Source: an uncultured Collinsella sp. (GTDB lineage: Bacteria; Actinomycetota; Coriobacteriia; Coriobacteriales; Coriobacteriaceae). Taken from it: DNA of 16,502 nucleotides. The notes beneath the pieces are model-generated. The model was not told the DNA's origin, searched no databases, and worked only from the letters and a program-made list of their open reading frames with translations. Below are positions 1 to 6,197 of the stretch, one piece after another; position 1 is the stretch's first letter, and each line of letters begins with the position of its first letter. The DNA lies in assembly GCA_902465115.1 (NCBI GenBank), contig CABQMC010000014.1, positions 1 through 16,502 on the forward strand, read 5' to 3'. Both the position numbers and the translations under genes were made by a program.

Positions 1-741
1 CTCGTTGAGATAGCGCGTGCCGGTGAGGAGATTTTTGCGGTTGGCGTTTTCGCCGCAGAGCGACCAGGCGATGAGGTGGCAGCGGTTGTAGAGGCTCTGG
101 CCTGGAATAAAGTCGTAGCGCTGCTGGTGCCAACCGGCAGGATGGATACGCGAGATATCGCCGCGCTTGCCTTGACCGAGCGATTCGGGGCCCACGCAGG
201 CGAGCGCCTTGCGAGTGCGGCCCATGCTGTCGAGCTTGGAGAATTTTTTAAAGCAGCCCTCTTCGGTGGCACGCTCATACTCGTCGAGCGTGAATGACGG
301 TGTGCCTAGCGGGTGCGTGCTGTCGGCGCGAAGGGCGACGTAGGGGTTGCCGGCGTAGTCGGGAATGCTGCTGAGATAAACACCGCGGGCGCGGTTGAGG
401 TCGGGGTTTTCCACCTCGTCGATGGGGACGGTGGAGCTGTCCTCGGCAACGTTGTCGTTGGTGTTGGTCGCGGTGGATTCGGAGCCATCGCCAGAGTCTT
501 GGCTATTTTGAGAGTCCGAGGAGCTCGCTGATCCCGATTCGAGTCGGGCAACCAGGTCTGCCTCGTCGTCGGTACGGCTGGGACTCTCGTTTTGTTTTTC
601 GGCCAGAGCCGCCGCCTGCTCATCGCATTGCGGCGACAACAGCTTGGGTGCTCCGTCGAGCGACCCCGTGAACAGCGCAAACCCCAGCACCACGGCGGTG
701 CCGATGGAAAGTACTTGCTTGTAGGCGGACTTGCGCGACAT
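1..741 (-). CDS. Membrane-anchored DNA/RNA non-specific endonuclease (partial, C-terminus beyond left edge)
   Basis: Reading from ATG at 741 to the window edge gives 247 codons with no stop. Residues 1-8 are basic (MSRKSAYK) and residues 9-26 are hydrophobic, so the protein has a signal peptide or signal anchor and acts outside the cell. Residues 70-103 are a Ser/Asp/Asn-rich linker. The catalytic domain follows. Residues 218-223 read YNRCHL, then GENANRKNL (230-238) and TGTRYLNE (240-247). This is the beta-beta-alpha metal nuclease signature; H222 should be the general base, and an Asn in 231-237 should hold the Mg ion. The NRCH form, rather than DRGH, is typical of streptococcal secreted DNases of this family. 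A good ribosome site (AGGGAG) lies just upstream of 741. Role inferred from the family: extracellular nucleic acid degradation or DNA entry. The last part of the domain is not in the window. Confidence 0.88.
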   Translation of the reverse strand, partial: MSRKSAYKQVLSIGTAVVLGFALFTGSLDGAPKLLSPQCDEQAAALAEKQNESPSRTDDEADLVARLESGSASSSDSQNSQDSGDGSESTATNTNDNVAEDSSTVPIDEVENPDLNRARGVYLSSIPDYAGNPYVALRADSTHPLGTPSFTLDEYERATEEGCFKKFSKLDSMGRTRKALACVGPESLGQGKRGDISRIHPAGWHQQRYDFIPGQSLYNRCHLIAWSLCGENANRKNLLTGTRYLNE

Positions 742-896
742 TGAGGCTCCCTGATGGACGGTTGGGAGTCTACCAGTCTAGCAGGAGCCGCCGAGGGTCG
801 TTCTATCGAACAAATACTTAAGATTTGGGATAGACGCCGCTGGTTCATTTGCCTCATATGGAGCTGTGGCGGTTGTTGTTGTGGGGCTCGGCGTTT

Positions 897-943
897 CCCC
901 AGATAAAACCTACCAAAATAAACCTGTCCCTTATTGGCAGGTT
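897..943 (+). repeat. Family-A intergenic palindrome, copy 1
   Basis: Begins with CCCCAGATAAAACC and ends with TTGGCAGGTT. The arms AACCTACCAAAA and TTATTGGCAGGTT pair with few mismatches around a centre that contains AACCTGTCCC. Copies at 2985-3031 (same orientation) and 6019-6064 (opposite orientation) keep the outer GATAAAACC tail, the arms and the CCTGTCCC core. It looks like a REP-type element, not a terminator of a specific gene. Confidence 0.85.
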
Positions 944-993
944 AATCGTGAGTTATTTCACCGCAGCTTAAGGTACGGTTGGGATGTGCGCAC

Positions 994-1204
994 TTTAAAG
1001 AGAGGAGCCCATGATTAGAGAGGTCGCGCTCGTCTCTCTAAATGTCTCTCTAAAGAGAAAGCCAGTTAAAGAGATAACATTAGGCAATCTAGCAGTGAAT
1101 TCGATACATCTTTCTAAATTTCTCTCTAAAATAAGGTGCTTATCTCTCTAAAGTTAGGGAGATATACTATACTTTAGAGAGATAAATCTATCGTTTTAGA
1201 GAGA
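994..1204. promoter_or_regulatory. Operator array: about eleven TTTAGAGAGA half-sites before the AlbA_2 regulator gene
   Basis: Exact TCTCTCTAAA stands at 1033-1042, 1045-1054, 1121-1130 and 1143-1152. The inverse TTTAGAGAGA stands at 1173-1182 and 1195-1204. Near copies lie at about 994-1004, 1014-1023, 1066-1075, 1109-1118 (TCTTTCTAAA) and 1153-1162 (GTTAGGGAGA). Spacing is regular: 12 bp between the first two exact copies and between 1109 and 1121; 22 bp between 1121 and 1143 and between 1173 and 1195. The pair at 1142-1163 forms a dyad. The last copy reaches within 4 bp of the start codon. The likely ligand is the product of 1209-2909 (autoregulation), but this is inference. Confidence 0.8.
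1163..1173 (+). promoter_or_regulatory. Probable -10 element(s) of the AlbA_2 regulator gene
   Basis: Two overlapping TATACT hexamers lie at 1163-1168 and 1168-1173, 36-46 bp before the start codon. No good -35 is visible. They sit between the dyad at 1142-1163 and the half-site at 1173-1182, so a protein bound to the array would cover the promoter. Confidence 0.45.
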
Positions 1205-1208
1205 CGGA

Positions 1209-2909
1209 ATGCCAATGCTGCTGGATGAACCTCTTGGCCTTATCGTTGAGCGCCTTCGCAGGCGGGGGACTGATGACGCATCGGTAGAAGTTAAAGCCTG
1301 CACGAATAAATTGAGCGCAGATGTATGGGAGACAGTGAGCGCTTTTGCGAACACTGCGGGTGGGCTCATTATTTTGGGCCTAAACGAAGCCGAAGGATTT
1401 GTTCCTTCGGCTAACTTTGCTATCGATAGGGTGCGCGATCAGTTTGTTTCGGGTATCGGAGACGGAGGCTCAGCAGCAGTGGTGGCCCATGCGCCGCGGT
1501 ACGAGCTTGATCGAGGCGAGGTCGACGGGCTCCAGGTGCTTCTGGTGCGTATCTTTGAACTTGAGCTTAAAGCGAAGCCTTGCTATATCGGCGCGCGCGG
1601 CGTACAGAGCGGTAGCTACAAGCGCGTGGATGATAAAGATATCAAGATGTCACCCGCTGAGCTATATGAGCTGCAGAGTGCGTTGCTTCCGAGCGATGCA
1701 GACGGCACGGTGGTTTCGGAGGCAACGGTCGAGGATTTGGATCCAGATGTCGTGCGGTCTATTATCGCAAATCGCCGGCTGCAGACCCCCCGCGTTTTGC
1801 GCGGGGCCGATACGCTGGAAAAGCAGCTGGTCAGACTCAATATCACTACAAAGGATGGTGCGGTGAAGCTCGCAGGGCTTCTGTCGGCGGGAATTTACCC
1901 CCAGCAGTTCTATCCCAAACTCATGATCGATGTCGCTGTCCATTCCGATGTGGAAAAATCTGCACCCGGGCAACCCCGGTTTATTGACCGCCAGTTGTGC
2001 GATGGCCCGATTCCGGCTTGCATCGAAGATGCCCTTGCCGCGATTGGACGGAACTTGCGCAAAGCGGCGATAGTGCAAGGTGCTGGCAGAAGGGAGGATT
2101 GGGAAGTTCCCCAGGAGGTTTTGCGCGAGGCCTTGGCAAATGCCTGCATCCATCGAGAATATTCGCCCATGTTTGTGGGGCAGGCCGTGAGTGTCGATAT
2201 CTATCCAGACAGAATAGAGATCAAAAACCCCGGTGGGCTTTGGGGCGGAAAGACGGTGGACAATCTTGCAGACGGGGAATCGCGCTGCCGAAACCCAAAG
2301 CTCATGAGCCTAATGGGGGCGACGCCGTTAGAGCATGCCGAGGGGGCCGTTGCAGAAAGCCAGGGATCTGGTATCCCGGCTATGATTCGCGAGATGGAGT
2401 CTCGTTCGCTTGGAAGGCCGAAATTTATCGTTAAGGCCGATTCGTTTACGGTGCTGCTTTCCCGGCACGGGGCGGAGCTTGCTGAAAACCGCACGTGGAT
2501 TCAGAGCCATGTGGGCACCGAGCTGACGGATCGCGAGGAAACATTGCTCATGTTTATGCGGGAGCATGGGTGCGTATGCGATGTTCAAAAAATACGAGAG
2601 GCCCTGAAGTGGGATTCGGATGACATTCGCCTGATCTGCGGGGATCTTGTCGATAAACATGTCCTGTCAAAATGTGGCAAAGACACGTTTGAGATTATCG
2701 ATATGAGCAGAGAATCGTCAGCTTCGACAGCGGATAGGATCCTGGAGGCTCTCAGCGCCGAAGTGGATATGACGGCGCGAGAAATAGCGGTTGCATCGGG
2801 GGTCAAAATTTCGTCCGTCCGCTACCATCTGCCAAAAATGGCGGATAAAGGACTCATCGAAGTAATGGGTTCGTCGACGAGCCGCAACCGCCGCTATCGG
2901 AAGAAGTAG
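1209..2909 (+). CDS. AlbA_2 (Schlafen AAA-4 type) / HATPase_c_4 / winged-helix transcriptional regulator
   Basis: 566 residues. Residues about 20-150 form an AlbA_2-type DNA-binding domain: VEVKA near 26-30 and FANTAGGLIILGLNE at 46-60. Residues about 295-420 resemble the GHKL-like HATPase_c_4 domain found with it: REALANACIHREY (306-318), RIEIKNPGGL (335-344), NPKL (362-365) and GSGIPAMIREM (387-397). Two winged-helix segments follow, near 440-497 and 505-566. The last contains TAREIAVASGVKISSVRYHL, a clear helix-turn-helix. Proteins of this type are often labelled RecG-related or ATP-binding regulators; no helicase motor is present. The start at 1209 fits the purine-rich GAGAGACGG before it. 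The gene stands alone, is less GC-rich than its neighbours, and is preceded by the operator array at 994-1204, so self-control is likely. Its physiological target is unknown. Confidence 0.85.
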   Translation: MPMLLDEPLGLIVERLRRRGTDDASVEVKACTNKLSADVWETVSAFANTAGGLIILGLNEAEGFVPSANFAIDRVRDQFVSGIGDGGSAAVVAHAPRYELDRGEVDGLQVLLVRIFELELKAKPCYIGARGVQSGSYKRVDDKDIKMSPAELYELQSALLPSDADGTVVSEATVEDLDPDVVRSIIANRRLQTPRVLRGADTLEKQLVRLNITTKDGAVKLAGLLSAGIYPQQFYPKLMIDVAVHSDVEKSAPGQPRFIDRQLCDGPIPACIEDALAAIGRNLRKAAIVQGAGRREDWEVPQEVLREALANACIHREYSPMFVGQAVSVDIYPDRIEIKNPGGLWGGKTVDNLADGESRCRNPKLMSLMGATPLEHAEGAVAESQGSGIPAMIREMESRSLGRPKFIVKADSFTVLLSRHGAELAENRTWIQSHVGTELTDREETLLMFMREHGCVCDVQKIREALKWDSDDIRLICGDLVDKHVLSKCGKDTFEIIDMSRESSASTADRILEALSAEVDMTAREIAVASGVKISSVRYHLPKMADKGLIEVMGSSTSRNRRYRKK

Positions 2910-2922
2910 ATGCAGCCGAATT

Positions 2923-2965
2923 GCCCCTCTACCGTCTCTCGAAGTTTGATGGGTGCTAGAGGGGC
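2923..2965. terminator. Possible hairpin after the AlbA_2 regulator gene
   Basis: GCCCCTCTA (2923-2931) and TAGAGGGGC (2957-2965) form a 9-bp stem with a 25-base loop, 14 bases past the stop codon. There is no T-run, so intrinsic termination is only a possibility. Confidence 0.4.
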
Positions 2966-2984
2966 GACTGCCTCGCGATATTTT

Positions 2985-3031
2985 CCCAAGATAAAACCTG
3001 CCAAAACAAACCTGTCCCTTTTTGGCAGGTT
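2985..3031 (+). repeat. Family-A intergenic palindrome, copy 2
   Basis: Starts with CCCAAGATAAAACCTG. The arms AACCTGCCAAAA (2995-3006) and TTTTTGGCAGGTT (3019-3031) pair almost perfectly, with CCTGTCCC near the centre. Same orientation as copy 1. It overlaps the stop codon of the minus-strand gene that ends at 3030, so it could also act as a transcription stop for both converging genes. Confidence 0.87.
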
Positions 3032-3908
3032 ACTGATTCATGTTGCCGTGGATGTAGGGGGTGACCTCGGGGAAGATATGGCCGCAGCCCAGCTCGCGCA
3101 GCGCGGACTCGATAACGGCGGGCAGCGGGGTTTTGCCCTCGGCATCGACGGCGTTGCCACCGAGGGCAGCGATCTTGGCGACATCTGCGGGTGCGGCCTC
3201 GATATGCATGCAGCCGCAGATCAAACGCGCGCGTACCTGTGCCAGATCAAGATCGTGCAGGTAATCCTCGCAGGCGCGGATTAAATCGACTTTATCGCGC
3301 GTAAGCTCCTCGCCCGTGGGGACGCGGGTGGCAAGGCAGGCTCCCGCCGGCAGGCTCCAAACGGGATAGCCCCATGCACGCAACAGCTCGCGCTCTTCGT
3401 CCTTGGTAAAGCCGACCTCCATAAGAGGGGAGCGTACACCGAGCTCTTCTGCCGCGCGCATGCCAGGGCGGTAGTCACCGCGATCGCTTGCATTGCTGCC
3501 ATCGATGACGGTGGAAAAGCCCAGCGACTTGGCGTGGTTGACGATGGCGGTAAAGCCGGCCTGCTTGCAGTGGTAGCAGCGATTGGCGTCGTTGCAGGCT
3601 ACTTGGGGGAGCTGCAGCTGATCGACCGAAAGATTGAGCACGGGGAGCTTAAAATGCGGCCCCTCATTGGTTTGCCCGTCAACGGATCGCTCAAACGAGG
3701 TTTGTTCGGGCGTGCCGATGAGCGGCGTGGTGAGGTGAACGAGAAGCGTGCTGGCAGGCATAATGCGGGCGCAGACCGCGGCTAAAAAGCTGCTGTCGAC
3801 GCCACCGGAAAAGCCGATGGCGACGCGTCCGTATGCCAAAAGCAACTGCTCGAGCGTCGCGAGTTTGTTCTGAAGCTCCTCTGCAGGTGCAGTAGTGTCT
3901 GAAAGCAT
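3030..3908 (-). CDS. larE: ATP-dependent sacrificial sulfur transferase LarE
   Basis: 292 residues, close to the usual length. A PP-loop ATPase signature SGGVDSS is at 34-40, and DGSNASDRGDYRPG (136-149) is characteristic of LarE. LarE activates the nicotinate-derived precursor of the nickel-pincer cofactor with ATP and inserts sulfur; the cofactor serves lactate racemase LarA and related enzymes. Three cysteines are placed as in the iron-sulfur type of LarE: C111 and C114 (NRCYHC) and C191 (PAGACLATR). C191 matches the sacrificial cysteine position of the Lactiplantibacillus enzyme. The ribosome site AAGGAT precedes ATG 3908. No larA, larB or larC lies in the window, so the partner genes must be elsewhere, or this family member serves another sulfur-insertion role. 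Confidence 0.88.
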   Translation of the reverse strand: MLSDTTAPAEELQNKLATLEQLLLAYGRVAIGFSGGVDSSFLAAVCARIMPASTLLVHLTTPLIGTPEQTSFERSVDGQTNEGPHFKLPVLNLSVDQLQLPQVACNDANRCYHCKQAGFTAIVNHAKSLGFSTVIDGSNASDRGDYRPGMRAAEELGVRSPLMEVGFTKDEERELLRAWGYPVWSLPAGACLATRVPTGEELTRDKVDLIRACEDYLHDLDLAQVRARLICGCMHIEAAPADVAKIAALGGNAVDAEGKTPLPAVIESALRELGCGHIFPEVTPYIHGNMNQ

Positions 3909-3942
3909 GAAACGATCCTTACCATTGAGTACTCGGTTGAAA

Positions 3943-3970
3943 ACTATAATCCTACCGAGCTGCCTGTCAT
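3943..3970 (-). promoter_or_regulatory. Probable larE promoter
   Basis: On the minus strand, ATGACA (3965-3970) and TATAGT (3943-3948) are separated by 16 bp, a fair match to vegetative -35/-10 elements, 35 bp upstream of ATG 3908. A perfect 8-bp palindrome GAGTACTC lies between promoter and gene at 3927-3934 and could be an operator. Confidence 0.45.
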
Positions 3971-4075
3971 GAGACTTCTGCCTATGTAACGAAAGTGCAA
4001 TATGCTATATACGTTATATACAAGTTTGTAAAGTGCGGTAGAGTGGCAGTAATGCAATCCGGTGAGGGGACCGAT

Positions 4076-4726
4076 ATGATCAAGGCTGTTATTTTTGACA
4101 TGGACGGAACGCTGGTCGATACCGAGCGTTTAGGCATCAAGGCATGGAAGGCGGGCGCTGCCGAGCTGGGGATCGCGATTGATGATGCTCTGATCCATCA
4201 GTTTATCGGCCGCACGCTGCCCGATGTCATGGACATCCTTGATGAACATTACGGTAGTCGCGAAACCGCCGAGGCGATCTATGTCCGCCACAAGGAGATT
4301 CGCGACGAGATAGTCAAGACCGAACTGGAGCTTAAGGCCGGCGCCGCCGAGTGTCTAGACGAGCTGCTGGCTGCGGGCTATCACGTGGGCCTTGCGACGT
4401 CGTCGCGCCACGTTACGGCGGAGCGCAACCTTAAGATGGTCGGCCTCTTTGACAAGTTTGAAACGGTGACCTGTGGCGAGGACGTCGTGCACGGCAAGCC
4501 CAACCCTGAGATGTACCTGCTTGCCTGCGAGCGCGCGGGCTTCGCTCCCGAGGAATGTGCCGTGGTCGAGGATTCGCGCAACGGCTGCGTCTCGGGCATC
4601 ACGGCCGGCTGCCATGTCTTTGCCGTTCCCGATATCGTGCCGCTGCCGCAGGACGTGGTGGATGGCTGCGAGGCCGTGCTCGATACGTTGTTCGATCTGA
4701 CGGCGGCGGTCAAGGCCGTGCGCTAG
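4076..4726 (+). CDS. HAD-superfamily hydrolase, beta-phosphoglucomutase-like subgroup
   Basis: 216 residues from ATG 4076. The earlier in-frame ATG at 3995 is unlikely, because GGTGAGGGGA at 4061-4070 is a strong ribosome site for 4076 and the HAD fold begins at once. Motif I is DMDGT (8-12): D8 is the nucleophile and D10 the acid/base. Motif II is in LATSS (106-110), motif III is K141 (HGKPNP) and motif IV is VEDS (164-167). The helical cap inserted between motifs I and II is of the C1 type. Members dephosphorylate sugar phosphates or other small phosphates, or isomerise glucose-1-phosphate. The substrate cannot be told from sequence. The gene is divergent from larE and convergent with the LacI gene. 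Confidence 0.88.
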   Translation: MIKAVIFDMDGTLVDTERLGIKAWKAGAAELGIAIDDALIHQFIGRTLPDVMDILDEHYGSRETAEAIYVRHKEIRDEIVKTELELKAGAAECLDELLAAGYHVGLATSSRHVTAERNLKMVGLFDKFETVTCGEDVVHGKPNPEMYLLACERAGFAPEECAVVEDSRNGCVSGITAGCHVFAVPDIVPLPQDVVDGCEAVLDTLFDLTAAVKAVR

Positions 4727-4764
4727 ACAATTGCGGAGCTGAAACGAGCAATTGGCCGTCTTTG

Positions 4765-4814
4765 CGCTCAAGCAAAAGAGGTCCGGCAATGGTCGGGCCT
4801 CTTTTGCTTGAGCG
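4765..4814. terminator. Long hairpin between convergent genes, probable two-way terminator
   Basis: A 17-bp perfect stem pairs 4765-4781 (CGCTCAAGCAAAAGAGG) with 4798-4814, with a 16-base loop. It lies 38 bp after the HAD stop and 25 bp before the end of the LacI gene. AAAAG/CTTTT within the arms gives no classical free U-tract, but GTTTT follows at 4817-4821. Confidence 0.65.
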
Positions 4815-4839
4815 GCGTTTTGGCATACTGGCCGACGTG

Positions 4840-5952
4840 CTATAGATACGCGCCGAGGTTGATGGCGGTGGCTTCGGCTTGGCTGCTCGCCTGGGTACTG
4901 GCGCGCTCCAAGAGGAACGGCCGCACGAGTTCCTGACGGTTGATGTCCTCGGCGGCTGTGACCGCAGTAACGGTTCTCGCTGCGGAACCAATGCGGATGT
5001 GCTTGGTTTTTGCCGGCGCCTTGTTCTCGATTTGCTCCATGAGCAGCTGGACACCCTTGCGGCCAATCTCGTAGCCCGGGGGTGCCACCGTGGTGAGGGG
5101 GACCGACCCGCTCCATGCAAGCGGGTTGCCGTCGCAGCCGGCCACGCGAACCTGTTCGGGGACGGAGATGCCTTTGTCGGTCAACGCCGAGATAACGCCC
5201 GAGGCCAATACATCGGTAAGGCCGATGACAAAATCGGGACGCTCGCCGGTAGAGCGCTCGGCAATCTGAGCGCCGATGCTGTAACCATCGGCAGCGGTAT
5301 TCCATTCTCCGGCGTCAATGACCTCAATTTTGATATCGGGATGCAGGACGAGGGCCTTATGAATGCCAAGTACGCGCAGGGTGAGCTGTATAAATGCCGC
5401 TCTGCCCACAACGGTGATATGGCGCGCGCCGCGGGTGATGGCGAGCTCGGCGATAATGCGCCCCTGTGCCTCGTTGTCGGCGGCCACGTAGTAACCGGGT
5501 TCGGAGCAGTGGATGTCCAGATGGACGATCGGCACGGGCATCTTGGTCATTGCGGGGTGCCAATCGGGGGACGCCATAGGCTGAACCATGACGCCGGACA
5601 TCTGCGTGCCCATAAAATAGCGCAGGTAGTGGTCCTCGAGGATGTTGTCGTTATCGGCGTTGGCGATGAGCAGGTCATAGCCGTGCTTGCGGGCCTCGTT
5701 ATGGGCGCCGCTGGCAATTTGGAGCGAGAAGCCATGGTCGAGACGGGGGAGGACCAGGCCAAAGGACTTGGTGGCGCCGCCCGCGAGCTGACGAGCACTT
5801 TGGTTGGGCAGGTAGCCAAGGCGATTGATGGTCTCGTTGATGAGCTTGAGGGTCTCGGGGCGCAGCTTTTCGGGGTGGTTGAGCGCGTTGGATACCGTGC
5901 CCAGCGAGACTCCTGCCTCGCGCGCGACGTCGCTGATTTTTACCTTTGCCAT
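4840..5952 (-). CDS. LacI-family transcriptional regulator
   Basis: 370 residues from ATG 5952, supported by ribosome site AAAGGGG; 22 further in-frame codons to 6018 are an unlikely extension. Residues 5-24 (KISDVAREAGVSLGTVSNAL) are the LacI helix-turn-helix, and a hinge helix lies near 48-58 (LPNQSARQLAG). From about residue 62 onward is a periplasmic-binding-protein-like effector domain (FGLVLPRLDHGF, VAGCDGNPLAW, LTTVAPPGYEIGRKGVQLL), as in sugar-responsive repressors. An Ala/Thr/Ser-rich tail ends the protein. The ligand is unknown. No sugar catabolic gene is adjacent; the divergent gene is an amino acid binding protein, so its targets may be the HAD gene or distant genes. Confidence 0.9.
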   Translation of the reverse strand: MAKVKISDVAREAGVSLGTVSNALNHPEKLRPETLKLINETINRLGYLPNQSARQLAGGATKSFGLVLPRLDHGFSLQIASGAHNEARKHGYDLLIANADNDNILEDHYLRYFMGTQMSGVMVQPMASPDWHPAMTKMPVPIVHLDIHCSEPGYYVAADNEAQGRIIAELAITRGARHITVVGRAAFIQLTLRVLGIHKALVLHPDIKIEVIDAGEWNTAADGYSIGAQIAERSTGERPDFVIGLTDVLASGVISALTDKGISVPEQVRVAGCDGNPLAWSGSVPLTTVAPPGYEIGRKGVQLLMEQIENKAPAKTKHIRIGSAARTVTAVTAAEDINRQELVRPFLLERASTQASSQAEATAINLGAYL

Positions 5953-6018
5953 AGCGGCCCCTTTGATGCGTTTCAAGTACGAGTCAGATTGTAGCATCGC
6001 CCGTTCCCGGGGTGTCAA

Positions 6019-6064
6019 AACCTACCAATTAGGGGCAGGTTTATTTTGACAGGTTTTATCTGGG
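6019..6064 (-). repeat. Family-A intergenic palindrome, copy 3 (inverted)
   Basis: Starts with AACCTACCAATTAGGGGC and ends with CAGGTTTTATCTGGG. It is the reverse complement arrangement of copies 1 and 2, keeping the GGTTTTATCTGGG tail and the arms. The core here is changed (AGGGGCAGG instead of AGGGACAGG). It lies in the gap between the divergent LacI and binding-protein genes, 17 bp before family-B copy 1. Confidence 0.82.
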
Positions 6065-6081
6065 CAAACACCGGAGTCCAG

Positions 6082-6116
6082 ACCACACAAAGGTGCCTGT
6101 CCCCCTTTGTGGTGGT
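6082..6116 (+). repeat. Family-B intergenic palindrome, copy 1
   Basis: Arms ACCACACAAAGG (6082-6093) and CCTTTGTGGTGGT (6104-6116) enclose TGCCTGTCCC. One base differs from a perfect inverted repeat. The same design recurs at 7771-7808 and 9875-9915. Confidence 0.87.
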
Positions 6117-6155
6117 TTTGGCGCGGCTGGGCTGCGCGTTAAACGGTGGAGTGTC

Positions 6156-6161
6156 TACAAT
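6156..6161 (+). promoter_or_regulatory. Probable -10 element of the amino acid transporter operon
   Basis: TACAAT lies 36 bp upstream of ATG 6198. No convincing -35 is visible at 16-18 bp spacing. The same hexamer appears upstream of glmS at 7876. Confidence 0.35.
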
Positions 6162-6197
6162 GGAAGCCGTTTTGAACGTAGATTGAAAGGCTTTGGT

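Larger units (their letters stand above)
742..1208. other. 467-bp intergenic region: family-A palindrome plus operator array
   Basis: No credible gene lies in this stretch. Its left part holds the ribosome site and presumably the promoter of the minus-strand nuclease. A family-A palindrome lies at 897-943. From about 990 to 1208 the sequence becomes clearly AT-rich and is filled with TCTCTCTAAA and TTTAGAGAGA motifs leading into the regulator gene at 1209. Confidence 0.8.

Noticed and set aside
306-857. A 183-codon minus-strand frame in the nuclease region
   Set aside because: It is out of frame with the nuclease, whose frame from 741 is open to the edge and carries the catalytic motif; this one is Thr/Pro/Arg-rich shadow sequence.
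994-1204. CRISPR-like array or replication iterons
   Set aside because: The repeats are only 10 bp, occur in both orientations, and have spacers of only a few bases next to a regulator gene; no cas or rep gene is present. An operator array fits better.
3995-4075. N-terminal extension of the HAD gene
   Set aside because: The extension encodes no part of the HAD fold, and a strong ribosome site stands before 4076.
4355-5305. A 316-codon minus-strand frame across the HAD and LacI 3' ends
   Set aside because: It crosses two well-supported genes in other frames and has no recognisable domain.
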